A stretch of DNA of 52,594 nt from JANPCX01 sp031431125 (GCA_031431125.1 JANPCX010000058.1:1-52594); one strand, 5' to 3'; positions 39,634 to 49,277 are shown, counted from the first letter of the stretch. Numbers and translations: made by a program. Notes: a model not told the origin generated them from the letters alone.

Positions 39634-39704
39634 TACCAACCCTCTGCCGTTTATCGCCCCGCCCGTGCGCCGTTGATGGCTTTACTGGCGGGGCGATTGT
39701 CCTT

Positions 39705-42700
39705 ATGCCCACCAACCGCATCTCCGTCCTGGTCTCCCTGGAAGGCCAGGACAACCAATTGCGCGCCACCCTCGCCAAGGCCGAGAAGGGCCTGGCCGAC
39801 TTGGCCACTACGGCCAAGACCGCAGGCCACAAAGCCTCCGAGGGCCTGGCGCAAGTCAAAGCCGGGGTCGGTGCTTTCCATGAACAGTTCGGCCGCGCCA
39901 AGACCCAGCTGATCGGTTTCCTGGCGGTCTTCGAATTCGCGGGCCAGGTGCGCCAGCTCATTGCCGTGGCCGACGCCTGGAACCTGATGCAGGCCCGGCT
40001 CAAACTCGCCACGGCGGGAACCCGCGAGTTTTCTGCGGCCAAGGCCGAACTCTTCGCCATCGCCCAACGCGTGGGCGTGCCGATCCAGGAGGTGACCACC
40101 CTCTACGGCAAGCTGCAGCAGGCGGTGCGCCAGCTGGGCGGCGAACAGCGGTTGGCGTTTGACCTAACCGAGGCCATCTCGCAGGCCCTGCGGATTTCTG
40201 GCGCTTCGGCTACCGAGGCGCAGTCGTCGCTCCTGCAATTCGGCCAGGCCCTGTCCTCGGGTGTGCTGCGCGGCGAAGAATTCAACAGCGTGGTCGAGAA
40301 CTCACCGCGCCTGGCCCAAGCCCTGGCCGATGGCCTGAACGTGCCCATCGGCCGCCTGCGCAAACTCGCCGAACAGGGCCAGCTCACGGCCGACGTGGTC
40401 GTGCGGGCGCTGATGTCGCAGAAGGACAAGCTCGCCAGCGAATACGGGCAGCTCCCGGTGACGGTGAGCCAAGCGTTCGTCCGGCTGCAGAACGCTTTCG
40501 GGTTATGGGTGAGCAAGGTGGACGAGTCCACCGGCTTCACCCAGAAGCTCGCCGGGGCCATGGACCTACTGGCGCGCAACCTGGACACCGTGATGTCCTG
40601 GCTCAACGTCATCAAGAACGTGGGCCTGGCGGTGCTCATCTACCGCTTCCTGCCCGCCTTCATCACGGCGTGGCAAACGGCCGGGGCGGCGGCCGTCACG
40701 GCGGCCCAGCTCACCTCGGCGGCCTGGGCCACGGCCAACACCTCACTCACGGCGGCCATCGCCAGCGCGGGGGCGCTCAAGGTCGCTTTCGCGGTACTGG
40801 CCGCCGCCTACGCCGGCTGGGAGATCGGCACCTGGTTGTCCGAGCGCTTCGAGATCGTGCGCAAGGCGGGCATCTTCATGGTGCAGGTCTTGATGACGGG
40901 TTTTGAGAACCTGCGTTTCCAGTGGGAGCTGTTTGCCGCCCTGTTCACCAGCGATACCCTGGCCGCCGCTACCCAGCGCCACCAGGAACGGCTGGCCCAG
41001 ATGCAGGCGACGTTTGCGGACATGTACCAGGATGCGGCCAATCAAGGTAGCGCAGCCACTCAGGCCATGGACAGCGCCGCCTCGGCAGCGGAAGAAATCA
41101 ATCGCCGCCTGCAAGCCGTGCAGCAAGGCACCCAGGAAGCCGTGGGTCGCGGGGTGGAGGCTGTCCACGGTGCGCTGGAGAAACTGAACGGCCGCATCTC
41201 GCAAATCGAAGCCGCCGCCAGCAAGGCGCAGCAGGTGGTCTCTGACGCTGTTTCCAAGATGGCGGCCAGCTACCAGGGCCTGACCGGTTTGATCCAGTCC
41301 GGCCTGGATGCCCAGTTGGCAGCGGTACAGCGCAGTGCCGATGCTCAGAAAGCGGCACTGGAATCCTCCAATGCCAGCCAGGCCTTGTCGATTGCCAAGG
41401 GCACGGAGATTCTGACAACCAGCCTGTCTCAGCAAACCCAGCTTCGCCAGCAGGCGACCACCCAGACCCTGGCCTTGATCGAGCAGGAGTCGCACGCCCG
41501 CCTGGACGCCGCCAGCCGAGAAGGTGCGAGCCAAGCCGAACGCCGCGCCAACGTCCTGCGTGTAGAAAACGAAATCCTCGCCGCCAGGAAGGCCACGCTG
41601 CAAGAGGCTTTGAGTGCGTACATCACGCACATCAACGCCCTGAACGCCGAGGCCAACCGGCACCTGGCTGAAATCAAGCAGATCGAGGAACAAAAGCGGC
41701 TGCTGCACCAAAGCACCTCCGACCGCATCCGCGAGCTGCAGCGCTCGGCCATGACCGAGGTCCAGGCCTACCAGGACAAACAGACCCAGATCCAGGAACT
41801 ACAAACCCAGGCGAGAGCCGCCTTGCAGCAAGGCGAGTTCGACAAAGCCAAGGAGTTCGCCAAACAAGCCGCCGACCTGGCCAGCCAGACCGCCCAGGCC
41901 GTCAAACAAGGCGACCAGGAGGTGGTCACCCAGAAACAGGCCGTGCAGCGTGCGATTGAGGCCATCCGCACCAGCGAGGAGCTGACCGTCAAGGCGCTCG
42001 ATGGCGAGAAGGCAGCGCACAAGGCCGCCGCCGATGCGGCCATCTCGGCACGGGGCGGCATCGAGGAGGCGCTCGGCAAGACCCAATCTCAGATCGAGGC
42101 CATCACCGCCCAGCTCAAGGACGGGCTCAAACTCAGCATCGACATCGACCAGGACCGGCTTCAAAAGGGCTTGGCCGAGCTGGACAAGCTGCTCGCCGAG
42201 CGGGAGCGCCTGATTCCCATCAAGGCCGACTTGGAGCAAGCGCAGAAGCAGCTGACCGAATTCGAGCAGTTGCTCAAGGAAGGCAAGACGCTGCCGGTGG
42301 ATGCCGACACCAGCAAAGCCGAGGCCGCGCTGCAGCAGCTCTCCCAGTACGCCAAGGAGAACACACAGATCGAACTCAAGGTGGACAGTGACAAGGCACT
42401 GACCGCGGTGCAGAACGTACAGCGATCGATCACCTTACTGGGCGATCTCAAGACGCAGTCCCAGCACCTGGTGAACAGCAATGTGGACGAGGCCCGCCGC
42501 GCGATCCAAAGCCTGCAGGGCCAGAACACGCAGAGCACGCACACGATTGTGGTGAGGCGGGTGGAGGGCAACGCGGCGGGCGGCCTGGTCGGTGACGGCG
42601 TCAATGCGTCGCAGGCGGTGACGGCCTTCGCGCAAGGCGGCGCGGTGGGATCGAGCGGTGGTGGCGCTTCCTTCCCAAGCATGGGCGGGGGCAAGGTGCC

Positions 42701-43865
42701 GGGCTCGGGCAACGAAGACACGGTGCCCCGCACGCTGGAGGCAGGCGCCTTCGTGCTGCGCAAGGCGGCGGTGCGTAAATACGGGGATGGTCTGCTGTCG
42801 CGTTTGATGACGCCGGTGCAGCGTTTTGCTTCTGGTGGGTCGGTCAAGCTTTGGCAACCGCCCAAGGCATCTGGCAAGGCAGACGGCAGTGGTGGCTTGG
42901 AAGGACCTCGACCCGTGGCGGGCTTCACCACCCCGCCGCTGAACCGCAACGTGGCCGAGTTGCTCAAGATGATTGAGCTGGGGATTCAATCCCGCAACGA
43001 GTACGCCCAGTACATAGCCTCCAAGTACGGCTCGGCCGTGAGTTTGGACTACGTGCGCAAGACGGCCCAGTTCGGCGAGCAAGATGCCGTGAGGGACCGG
43101 CAGCGTCTGGAGACGTTTCAGTACCGCAAACAGCTCACCGGCAATGAGCAACAAGTGCTCGACGAGATGAAGCAGCGCTGGCGCACCGCCATGGCGCAGA
43201 CGCTGTTGATCGGCAAAGATGCCGAGCGGGAGTTGATCGACTACATGGAGGAGAACGCCGGAGAGTTCCTGGCGCGTGGGGGCCCCAGCGGCAAGCTCGC
43301 CCGAAGCGACACGGTGCCCGCGATGCTCACACCAGGCGAGTATGTGGTTCGCCGAGAGGTGGTGAGCCGTCTGGGTGTCGGATTGTTTGAAAGTTTGAAC
43401 AACCTCAGTCTGCCCAAGGACCGTCTGCGGCAGCGGCTCGGTGGCGCGGGTGGCAGTAGCGGCAGGGGAAGCGGCAGCCAAGACGGTCCATCGGTGACCG
43501 GCTTCGCACGCGGTGGCCTGGTGCGCGCCGGGCAGGCCGCTTCGAACCTCGCGTCGAAGGCAACGAGCGTGCTGGCCCAACTGATTCCTGATGCCGATTT
43601 GGCGACTGCCGTGGCTCGGCAGTTGGCAACAGCAATTTCAGGTGCCGCGTCCAGTGCCTCGGGCATCAGCGCACCGCAAATGGTGGTGGTGGCAGCGCAG
43701 AACACGGCGGCTTCCACTTCAGCGGGGGGGCCGGCATCCGCAGCCCCGCATCGAACCATTCGGGTCGAACTCAGCAACGGCGGGCAGCAGGTTTCCGCAT
43801 CGGTGGATGCGCGGGACGAGTCGCGCCTCTTGGACTTGCTCAAGCAGGCTCGGTCACGGGCTTGA
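39705..43865 (+). CDS. tail tape-measure protein
   Basis: The product is 1386 residues. The N-terminal part holds the conserved tape-measure domain ('LIAVADAWNLMQARLKLATA', 'AISQALRISGASATEAQSSL', 'QFGQALSSGVLRGEEFNSVV', 'DVVVRALMSQKDKLASEYGQ'). A hydrophobic stretch follows ('VGLAVLIYRFLPAFITAW') that may enter the host membrane. Long coiled coils make up residues ~430-920. The C-terminal third has 'GSGNEDTVPRTLEAGAFVLR' and a second similar copy 'RSDTVPAMLTPGEYVVRREV', motifs of tape-measure ends. It sets tail length and is ejected ahead of the DNA. Length predicts a tail of roughly 200 nm by the usual 1.5 angstrom per residue rule. Confidence 0.96.
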   Translation: MPTNRISVLVSLEGQDNQLRATLAKAEKGLADLATTAKTAGHKASEGLAQVKAGVGAFHEQFGRAKTQLIGFLAVFEFAGQVRQLIAVADAWNLMQARLKLATAGTREFSAAKAELFAIAQRVGVPIQEVTTLYGKLQQAVRQLGGEQRLAFDLTEAISQALRISGASATEAQSSLLQFGQALSSGVLRGEEFNSVVENSPRLAQALADGLNVPIGRLRKLAEQGQLTADVVVRALMSQKDKLASEYGQLPVTVSQAFVRLQNAFGLWVSKVDESTGFTQKLAGAMDLLARNLDTVMSWLNVIKNVGLAVLIYRFLPAFITAWQTAGAAAVTAAQLTSAAWATANTSLTAAIASAGALKVAFAVLAAAYAGWEIGTWLSERFEIVRKAGIFMVQVLMTGFENLRFQWELFAALFTSDTLAAATQRHQERLAQMQATFADMYQDAANQGSAATQAMDSAASAAEEINRRLQAVQQGTQEAVGRGVEAVHGALEKLNGRISQIEAAASKAQQVVSDAVSKMAASYQGLTGLIQSGLDAQLAAVQRSADAQKAALESSNASQALSIAKGTEILTTSLSQQTQLRQQATTQTLALIEQESHARLDAASREGASQAERRANVLRVENEILAARKATLQEALSAYITHINALNAEANRHLAEIKQIEEQKRLLHQSTSDRIRELQRSAMTEVQAYQDKQTQIQELQTQARAALQQGEFDKAKEFAKQAADLASQTAQAVKQGDQEVVTQKQAVQRAIEAIRTSEELTVKALDGEKAAHKAAADAAISARGGIEEALGKTQSQIEAITAQLKDGLKLSIDIDQDRLQKGLAELDKLLAERERLIPIKADLEQAQKQLTEFEQLLKEGKTLPVDADTSKAEAALQQLSQYAKENTQIELKVDSDKALTAVQNVQRSITLLGDLKTQSQHLVNSNVDEARRAIQSLQGQNTQSTHTIVVRRVEGNAAGGLVGDGVNASQAVTAFAQGGAVGSSGGGASFPSMGGGKVPGSGNEDTVPRTLEAGAFVLRKAAVRKYGDGLLSRLMTPVQRFASGGSVKLWQPPKASGKADGSGGLEGPRPVAGFTTPPLNRNVAELLKMIELGIQSRNEYAQYIASKYGSAVSLDYVRKTAQFGEQDAVRDRQRLETFQYRKQLTGNEQQVLDEMKQRWRTAMAQTLLIGKDAERELIDYMEENAGEFLARGGPSGKLARSDTVPAMLTPGEYVVRREVVSRLGVGLFESLNNLSLPKDRLRQRLGGAGGSSGRGSGSQDGPSVTGFARGGLVRAGQAASNLASKATSVLAQLIPDADLATAVARQLATAISGAASSASGISAPQMVVVAAQNTAASTSAGGPASAAPHRTIRVELSNGGQQVSASVDARDESRLLDLLKQARSRA

Positions 43866-43892
43866 AGGGCGCCCTAAATAACGGCATTGACG

Positions 43893-44288
43893 ATGAACCT
43901 GAAGAACCTGGCAGACAACAGCCAGCTGCTACTACCCGACGATTTGCTTTGGGTGGATGAGCATGCTTGGACGCCTGCCGTGGCAAGTACCTCTTACCTC
44001 ATCACCGGTGCTTTGCTAATTCAGTCGGCGACCCGGCAGGCCGGGCGGCCAATCACCTTGGTGGGGGCATCCGACATGGCCTGGGTCACCCGGGCGGTGG
44101 TGAAGCGTCTGCATGAGTGGGCGAGCAGCCCCGGCAAAACGTTCGAGCTGCTGCTCCAGGATGCGCGCCGATTCACCGTGGCCTTTCGGCATGGGGATGG
44201 GGCGCTGGAGGCTGAGGCGGTGATGGGATTCAGCGCGTTGCGTGATGCGGAGTATTACCGGGTCACGGTGCGGTTGATGGAGGTGTAG
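43893..44288 (+). CDS. small tail protein of unknown function
   Basis: The product is 131 residues from the ATG at 43893. 'NLADNSQLLLPDDLLWVDEH', 'STSYLITGALLIQSATRQAG' and 'RFTVAFRHGDGALEAEAVMG' form a beta-rich protein of the size of distal-tail or baseplate hub partners that follow the tape measure. No family is named with confidence. It is the last tail gene before the AT-richer cargo block. Confidence 0.7.
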   Translation: MNLKNLADNSQLLLPDDLLWVDEHAWTPAVASTSYLITGALLIQSATRQAGRPITLVGASDMAWVTRAVVKRLHEWASSPGKTFELLLQDARRFTVAFRHGDGALEAEAVMGFSALRDAEYYRVTVRLMEV

Positions 44289-44378
44289 GCAGGCGCGCGC
44301 CCCATTTCAGGGGGTTTGCACATTTGTGATGGCGGGGCAAAATGCCACTTTCTTCACATCTGGCCTCAATCAAAAAAC

Positions 44379-45401
44379 ATGACTTGGTCTGCCTATCGGT
44401 GCCCCGGATTCACCCGCCGAGCGGCAATGCTGGCGATATTAGCCAGCGGCCATGTGCGAGCGATGAGTGCAAAACCAACCGCTCTCATTGATATTTCATC
44501 TGTCAAACGGCTCCTTGAAAAGCCTGAGACTGAATCTGATCTTGCCGAAATCAAACTGACGATTGATCGGATGATTGATCCCAGTGTTGAGGTTGACCGC
44601 ACACTGGCCCAGTTAGACGTAATGGGAAAGGCGCTTTTGTCCCTTCTCCCAAACGATGCACCGAGCCGACTCAAGCTGGATGCACTTCGGTACCACTTAC
44701 ATCAGCCAAGCCCGTGGAATAACAATCAGCCTTTTCAATATGACCTCGCCGACCCATTTGGCCGCGTCATTCGCAACAAGCTACTGATCACTTACCTTGC
44801 AACGCGAAAAGGGAACTGTGTTTCGATGCCCTTGTTATTTGTCATATTGGGAGAGAAACTGGGGATTGATGTCACTATCGCACAAGCACCGAATCACCTT
44901 TTTGTGAAATATCGTGAAGCCGACGGCACGTATTACAACATTGAGACAACAAGTGGTGCAGGCTTTACCCGCGATGTGTGGATGAGAAAAAGTTTTCCTG
45001 CCATGTCAGATGAGGGGATCGCCCAAGGCACTTACATGCGACCTTTGTCAAAACGCGAAACGGCAGCAATTGCAGCCGGGACGTTGATCGAATACCTCTA
45101 TGAAAACAGTCAGTACGACCAATGCATCGAATTATCCAAAGTTCTACGTCAATATAATCCCAAGGACGTAACTCCAGTTCTTTATGAGCATCAAGCCACC
45201 TTGGCAACTATTGACCGTGACTACCGAAATAAGTACCCAAGATATCAGCTCATCCCAGTAGCAAATCGACCGCGATTGTTACAACTTGAAGAGCAGGTGG
45301 AAGCAGCATCCAAACAGGCCGTCGCTATGGGATGGCGTCCATCCATGCCCATTACACAAGAACAATTTGACATGCTCGACCCAAACCCACGTCGAAGATA
45401 A
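44379..45401 (+). CDS. exported transglutaminase-like (SirB1-type) protein
   Basis: The product is 340 residues if started at ATG 44379; no clear ribosome binding site is seen. The N-terminus 'FTRRAAMLAILASGHVRAM' has twin arginines and a hydrophobic segment, so export is likely. The core 'RNKLLITYLATRKGNCVSMP', 'LLFVILGEKLGIDVTIAQAP' and 'NHLFVKYREADGTYYNIETT' is the SirB1/transglutaminase fold with Cys147 and His173 placed as a catalytic pair. Codon use is AT-richer than the phage genes on either side. It lies directly before the mini-Rhs gene. The role could be processing of a toxin or cell-wall protein, but that is inference. Confidence 0.82.
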   Translation: MTWSAYRCPGFTRRAAMLAILASGHVRAMSAKPTALIDISSVKRLLEKPETESDLAEIKLTIDRMIDPSVEVDRTLAQLDVMGKALLSLLPNDAPSRLKLDALRYHLHQPSPWNNNQPFQYDLADPFGRVIRNKLLITYLATRKGNCVSMPLLFVILGEKLGIDVTIAQAPNHLFVKYREADGTYYNIETTSGAGFTRDVWMRKSFPAMSDEGIAQGTYMRPLSKRETAAIAAGTLIEYLYENSQYDQCIELSKVLRQYNPKDVTPVLYEHQATLATIDRDYRNKYPRYQLIPVANRPRLLQLEEQVEAASKQAVAMGWRPSMPITQEQFDMLDPNPRRR

Positions 45402-45414
45402 ATGAGGAGAAAAA

Positions 45415-45963
45415 ATGAAAAGCCCGCGTTCTATCACAGCATTTTTGCTGATGATGTTGTGTTTACCTCAGGCTTACGCAAGATATTTGCAATCAGACCC
45501 AATCGGGCTTGATGGCGGCATTAACACATACGCTTATGTCAATGGAAATCCATTGATGAGTGTCGATCCACAAGGACTGGCACCTGGGGATATATTTGGT
45601 TCGCGTGATGCCGCTGCTCGTGATGCAGGAAACTATGCCCGAACGTTGAATCCTCAGTTCATTGAACATGGCGGCTGGATTTATCCCAAGGGTAAAGGCT
45701 ATTCGTACAATCTTGGGAAAGGAACCCCGGGCAGCATGCCAAACAGAACCATGCGGGACTTAAAGGACCAATGCCCAACCAATCCAACCGACGCTTGGCA
45801 CACTCATCCAGAACCAGGAGACCCGAATCCGCGCCGAAACGAATTTAGCCCCGGGGATATGCAGTTCTCAAGGGATCAAGGTGTTCCTCTGTACTTGAAA
45901 ACTCCTATGGGCCCGACGATTGTGTTTAATCCCACGAATGGGTCTGTCAGGACTCTACCATGA
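45415..45963 (+). CDS. mini-Rhs protein with signal peptide and JAMM-type (DUF4329) metallopeptidase domain
   Basis: The product is 182 residues from ATG 45415, behind GAGGAG. Residues 1-22 are a signal peptide ('FLLMMLCLPQAYA'), followed at once by the terminal Rhs core 'RYLQSDPIGLDGGINTYAY', 'NGNPLMSVDPQGL', then a variable domain. That domain has Glu84 in 'QFIEHGGWIYP', 'DAWHTHPEPGD' with His129 and His131, and 'EFSPGDMQF' with Ser145 and Asp148. This E...HxHP...SxxD set is the JAMM metal site, and the overall pattern is that of DUF4329. In known Rhs toxins this region is the toxic tip. The full-length Rhs shell is absent. Its stop overlaps the next start. Confidence 0.85.
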   Translation: MKSPRSITAFLLMMLCLPQAYARYLQSDPIGLDGGINTYAYVNGNPLMSVDPQGLAPGDIFGSRDAAARDAGNYARTLNPQFIEHGGWIYPKGKGYSYNLGKGTPGSMPNRTMRDLKDQCPTNPTDAWHTHPEPGDPNPRRNEFSPGDMQFSRDQGVPLYLKTPMGPTIVFNPTNGSVRTLP

Positions 45964-46307
45964 GGTTTTCTGGCTTGACTCTTTGCCTATTCCTATTGAT
46001 GCCGACGATAGCGAATGCCATGAGAGAGAAGGACGCGTTAGAGGCGTTTGAACTTTCGTCGTTAAAGCTGGAGGCCGTTTACTTCAATGACCTCTGTAAA
46101 CCTTATGCATCGGTGCGTGATCCCGGAGGATACTTGCATCGAGCCTTCAAAGGCGATTACTTAGGCAGAAACTTTGGCCGGGTGGTCGAGTTATCGAAAC
46201 GAGGAATCAAGCTCCGGGAGGTGTTTGAGAACAAAGACGGAGAATGGGTTGAAAAGGAAACATGGGTTCCCATTAAACCACTGTTGCCTAATAACCTTTT
46301 GAAATGA
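45960..46307 (+). CDS. probable periplasmic immunity protein for the mini-Rhs toxin
   Basis: The product is 115 residues; ATG 45960 overlaps the Rhs stop (ATGA). Residues 1-20 are a signal peptide ('GLTLCLFLLMPTIANA'), and the mature part is a small charged domain ('ALEAFELSSLKLEAVYFNDL', 'FGRVVELSKRGIKLREVFEN'). A small gene coupled directly after a toxin tip, with export matching that of the toxin, is the standard place for an immunity gene. I know no family for it. Confidence 0.65.
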   Translation: MRFSGLTLCLFLLMPTIANAMREKDALEAFELSSLKLEAVYFNDLCKPYASVRDPGGYLHRAFKGDYLGRNFGRVVELSKRGIKLREVFENKDGEWVEKETWVPIKPLLPNNLLK

Positions 46308-46330
46308 AGACGTTGATTGGAATCAATCGT

Positions 46331-46912
46331 TCAATCGGGAATAACAACTTTAATAGCGTGGCTCGGGTCCAAACTCCAACAACTGCTGATGTTTTTGCGC
46401 CGACAAATTTCGTAAGCCTTGATACCCAGCAAGGCGCGTGTTTTGTGCAGGTTTTTCTCTCTGACATGCACATTGCGAATTGAGTTGTCGCGCCAGCCAC
46501 AAAAATAGGTGCCGTCACGCGTGTCTACGGTCGGACGGTAGACCGCCAATTCGTGAGGCCTTGGCTCGGCATCCGGTGGCAGCGATGCCGGAAGCGCCGC
46601 ACCGAAATCCAACAAGAACGCCTTTGGTGAAAATCGGTTCGCCGGATCAAAGTGCAGTTCTAGCGCTCTGCACAGCAATGTGTACTGCTCATTAGGAATG
46701 CGCGTGTCTACCTCGAAGCCCTGACGCACGGTCAGTTCAAATGCCAGGTTGTGAGCGCGCGCTCCAAATAGGAGGCTGAACGGCGCTTCATCGATGAAGA
46801 AAAACACATCGAAATTCACCCGGCCACGCCGGTAGGCAAAACGGCAACGCGACAAATCACGCTGCCGCATCTCCCGGTACAAGGGCCTCAAGCCCTCCAA
46901 CACCACACCCAT
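46331..46912 (-). CDS. DUF6037 family protein
   Basis: The product is 193 residues and starts 'MGVVLEGLRPLYREMRQRDL'. With 'CRFAYRRGRVNFDVFFFIDE', 'APFSLLFGARAHNLAFELTV' and 'FSPKAFLLDFGAALPASLPP' it fits the DUF6037 pattern as I recall it. There is no signal or membrane segment. It is transcribed against the surrounding late genes and converges with the immunity gene with 23 bases between stops, as expected of a cargo gene expressed in the lysogen. The function is unknown; phage defence or host-fitness roles are possible. Confidence 0.8.
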   Translation of the reverse strand: MGVVLEGLRPLYREMRQRDLSRCRFAYRRGRVNFDVFFFIDEAPFSLLFGARAHNLAFELTVRQGFEVDTRIPNEQYTLLCRALELHFDPANRFSPKAFLLDFGAALPASLPPDAEPRPHELAVYRPTVDTRDGTYFCGWRDNSIRNVHVREKNLHKTRALLGIKAYEICRRKNISSCWSLDPSHAIKVVIPD

Positions 46913-47182
46913 CTTTATTGCCCTCCTCGCCGCGTCGCGGCTGGAAGTGAATGGGCATACCCATTTTTGATCCAGGCGATCAACCTTTTTCTGCGCATTT
47001 TGGTTCCTGTTCTTTGACGAATTTCCCTCGTAAAACGCGAGGGACTGTCTTTGAACGCGGAGTTGGCGCTGCGGATGACCGGAAGGGGTCGAGGAGCCCG
47101 GTTTCCAAACCCTTTTTCTTTTTGTTGCTCAACAAGCCTTATTGGCCTTGTTGGTTTCTCACTTCTGCTTGCCTGAACTCCC
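46913..47182. other. 270-bp intergenic stretch with two hairpins
   Basis: It should contain the minus-strand promoter of the DUF6037 gene. Two hairpins are visible: CCCTCG/CGAGGG (47025-47043) and CAACAAG/CTTGTTG (47129-47153). Neither has a T-tract. No gene is supported here. Confidence 0.5.
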
Positions 47183-49252
47183 ATGTCCATCCTCTCCGGC
47201 GACATCAAGCTGATCGCCAGCCGCGTCATGGCCGATGTGCCGGAAGGCGGCGGTGGTCCCACGGCCAACATCATCCCGGACGGCGTTAGCAACGCCATCT
47301 TCCCCGACATCAGCGAGGTGGACCGCGCCAACGGCCGCGTTCGGCTGCGCAAGGTGTTTGCCCACGTCCAGACCAGTGATGTGGATCAATACCTGGGGGC
47401 CAACATCATCGTGGCCAAGCCGCCGCAAGACCCCCGAGTCAACATCACGCTCTTCAGCACCCGCAGCACCTTTGACGAACGTACCCAGGCGATTTCACGC
47501 GTGGAGTCCTACCTGGCCGCAGGCTCCGAGTGGCAGGGCTTCATGTTGGAGAACCACATCGCCGGCCAAAAATCCCTGGCGATTTTTCAGCGTCCGAATG
47601 CCGCCACGCCACCCGCAGGCAAAACCCTGCTCGTCATTAAAAACGAGGGTGAGGTGGGCGAGGTCATTCAGTACATCCGCGTCATCCGCGTGAGCACCTT
47701 CATCGGCATGTTCAATGACGGGGGTGAAGATTTCCCCGCCATGATCGCCACCTGCGAGCTGGCCAACGCGCTGGAGTTTGACTTCCCCGGCACGCCCCCC
47801 AACCGCCGGTTTCAGCGCTCGGGAAACGCCACCCGAATCCGCGACACCCTGGTGGCCGACGCCGCACGTTATTTCAGCGTGACACCCTTGGTGGCGCAGG
47901 CGCCGCTGGGGGCCTTGAGCGCGGACGTGCAAGATGTTTACACCCAGCTCGTGCCGTCGTCGCAGACCGAAACCTCCATCCTGGATGCCACGCCCGCGCA
48001 AGAGGTCTTGGGGCTGCAGCCCAGCTCCAGCAGCAACCTCACGATCACAACCTACGTCGATTTCTCGCCGGCCGCCAGCATCTTTGTCGGCGGCGGTATT
48101 GCGCCCACGACATTGAGCATCACGGTTGGCTCGTTCACCATGACGGACAACAACGGGCGATTGCTCATCGGTGGCACCGAGGTCGGTGCGGTGGACTATG
48201 GGCAGGGCATCCTCAGCATTGCGCCTGGCGGCCTGAGCTACGGCGGGACCAAGACCATCGTGTTCAGACCCGCCGCAGGCCCCCGCGTTGTGACCGAAAG
48301 CGCGTCCATCCGGGTTTCGGCGGAAAGCCGATCACAGGTCGTCACGCTCACGCTGCTGCCCATCCCCGCGCCCGGTACCCTCACGGTGGACTACCTGGCG
48401 CTTGGGCGCTGGTACACCCTGCGCGACCAAGGCAGCGGCACGCTCAAGGGGACGGACACCAGTTTCGGCGCCGGCACCTTGTCGTTCACCACGGGCGGCG
48501 TGGCCGTCACGCTCGGCGCATTGCCCGATGTGGGGAGCGAGATTATTTTTTCGTGGGGCTCGCCGGCTTCGGCCTACCCCGTGCCGGTGGCTGCGGCCAC
48601 CAAGGTGGGTTTTGCGCTCACGCTGGGTGGTCCGTGCGTGCCTGGCTCGTTGGCCCTGACATGGACCGACACCACCGCGCGCACCGTGAGTGACAACGGT
48701 ACGGGTGCGCTGACGGGCGATGCCACGGGCACGATTGACTATGTCAGCGGCGACATCTACCTGGAACCCAACGCCGTGGTGCCGAGCATCGGGGTTGCGT
48801 GGACGGCCCACTTTGACGACGCCGTCACGCCTGCATCGCCCATCACGTCGCTGACGATGGTGGACGTCGGCCCGCAGTGGGAGGCCGACCTGGGCGGTTC
48901 CGTCAAACCCGGCACCTTCAGCGCCACCTTGCCGTTGTCCGTCCCGCAAACCGAGAGCAGCGTCTCCAGGCCGCTTTACGTGAACGGCACCGTCACGGTC
49001 ACCACCACCTTCCCGCAGCAAGACACCGCGCGAAAGATCAAAGACAACGGGTCAGGCGGCATTGTTCTCGTGTACTCGGGAACGACGTCGGACACGGGCA
49101 CCGTCATCGGCACCATCAACTACGCGACCGGCATCGTTCGGGTCAGCAAAGCCTTGCTCGGCATCCCTCACGACTACCCGGTCGGCTGGGTGAAGACCGC
49201 ATCGGCGACCACCTGGCTGCAAAGCGGATCGGTGGGACTGGCTTCGGCTTGA
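47183..49252 (+). CDS. large phage structural protein with repeated beta domains
   Basis: The product is 689 residues. The N-terminal ~250 residues ('LSGDIKLIASRVMADVPEGG', 'RVRLRKVFAHVQTSDVDQYL', 'EVGEVIQYIRVIRVSTFIGM') have the look of baseplate or tail-spike attachment domains. The rest is beta-rich with at least three related units of the form D-x-G-x-G-x-L...G-T-I-x-Y-x-T/S-G ('LRDQGSGTLKG', 'VSDNGTGALTGDATGTIDYV', 'IKDNGSGGIV' then 'GTINYATGIVRV'). It is probably part of the tail tip or side fibre. No catalytic motif is seen. Confidence 0.78.
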   Translation: MSILSGDIKLIASRVMADVPEGGGGPTANIIPDGVSNAIFPDISEVDRANGRVRLRKVFAHVQTSDVDQYLGANIIVAKPPQDPRVNITLFSTRSTFDERTQAISRVESYLAAGSEWQGFMLENHIAGQKSLAIFQRPNAATPPAGKTLLVIKNEGEVGEVIQYIRVIRVSTFIGMFNDGGEDFPAMIATCELANALEFDFPGTPPNRRFQRSGNATRIRDTLVADAARYFSVTPLVAQAPLGALSADVQDVYTQLVPSSQTETSILDATPAQEVLGLQPSSSSNLTITTYVDFSPAASIFVGGGIAPTTLSITVGSFTMTDNNGRLLIGGTEVGAVDYGQGILSIAPGGLSYGGTKTIVFRPAAGPRVVTESASIRVSAESRSQVVTLTLLPIPAPGTLTVDYLALGRWYTLRDQGSGTLKGTDTSFGAGTLSFTTGGVAVTLGALPDVGSEIIFSWGSPASAYPVPVAAATKVGFALTLGGPCVPGSLALTWTDTTARTVSDNGTGALTGDATGTIDYVSGDIYLEPNAVVPSIGVAWTAHFDDAVTPASPITSLTMVDVGPQWEADLGGSVKPGTFSATLPLSVPQTESSVSRPLYVNGTVTVTTTFPQQDTARKIKDNGSGGIVLVYSGTTSDTGTVIGTINYATGIVRVSKALLGIPHDYPVGWVKTASATTWLQSGSVGLASA

Positions 49253-49277
49253 GGCCGGTCAACACCTCAGGAATCAA

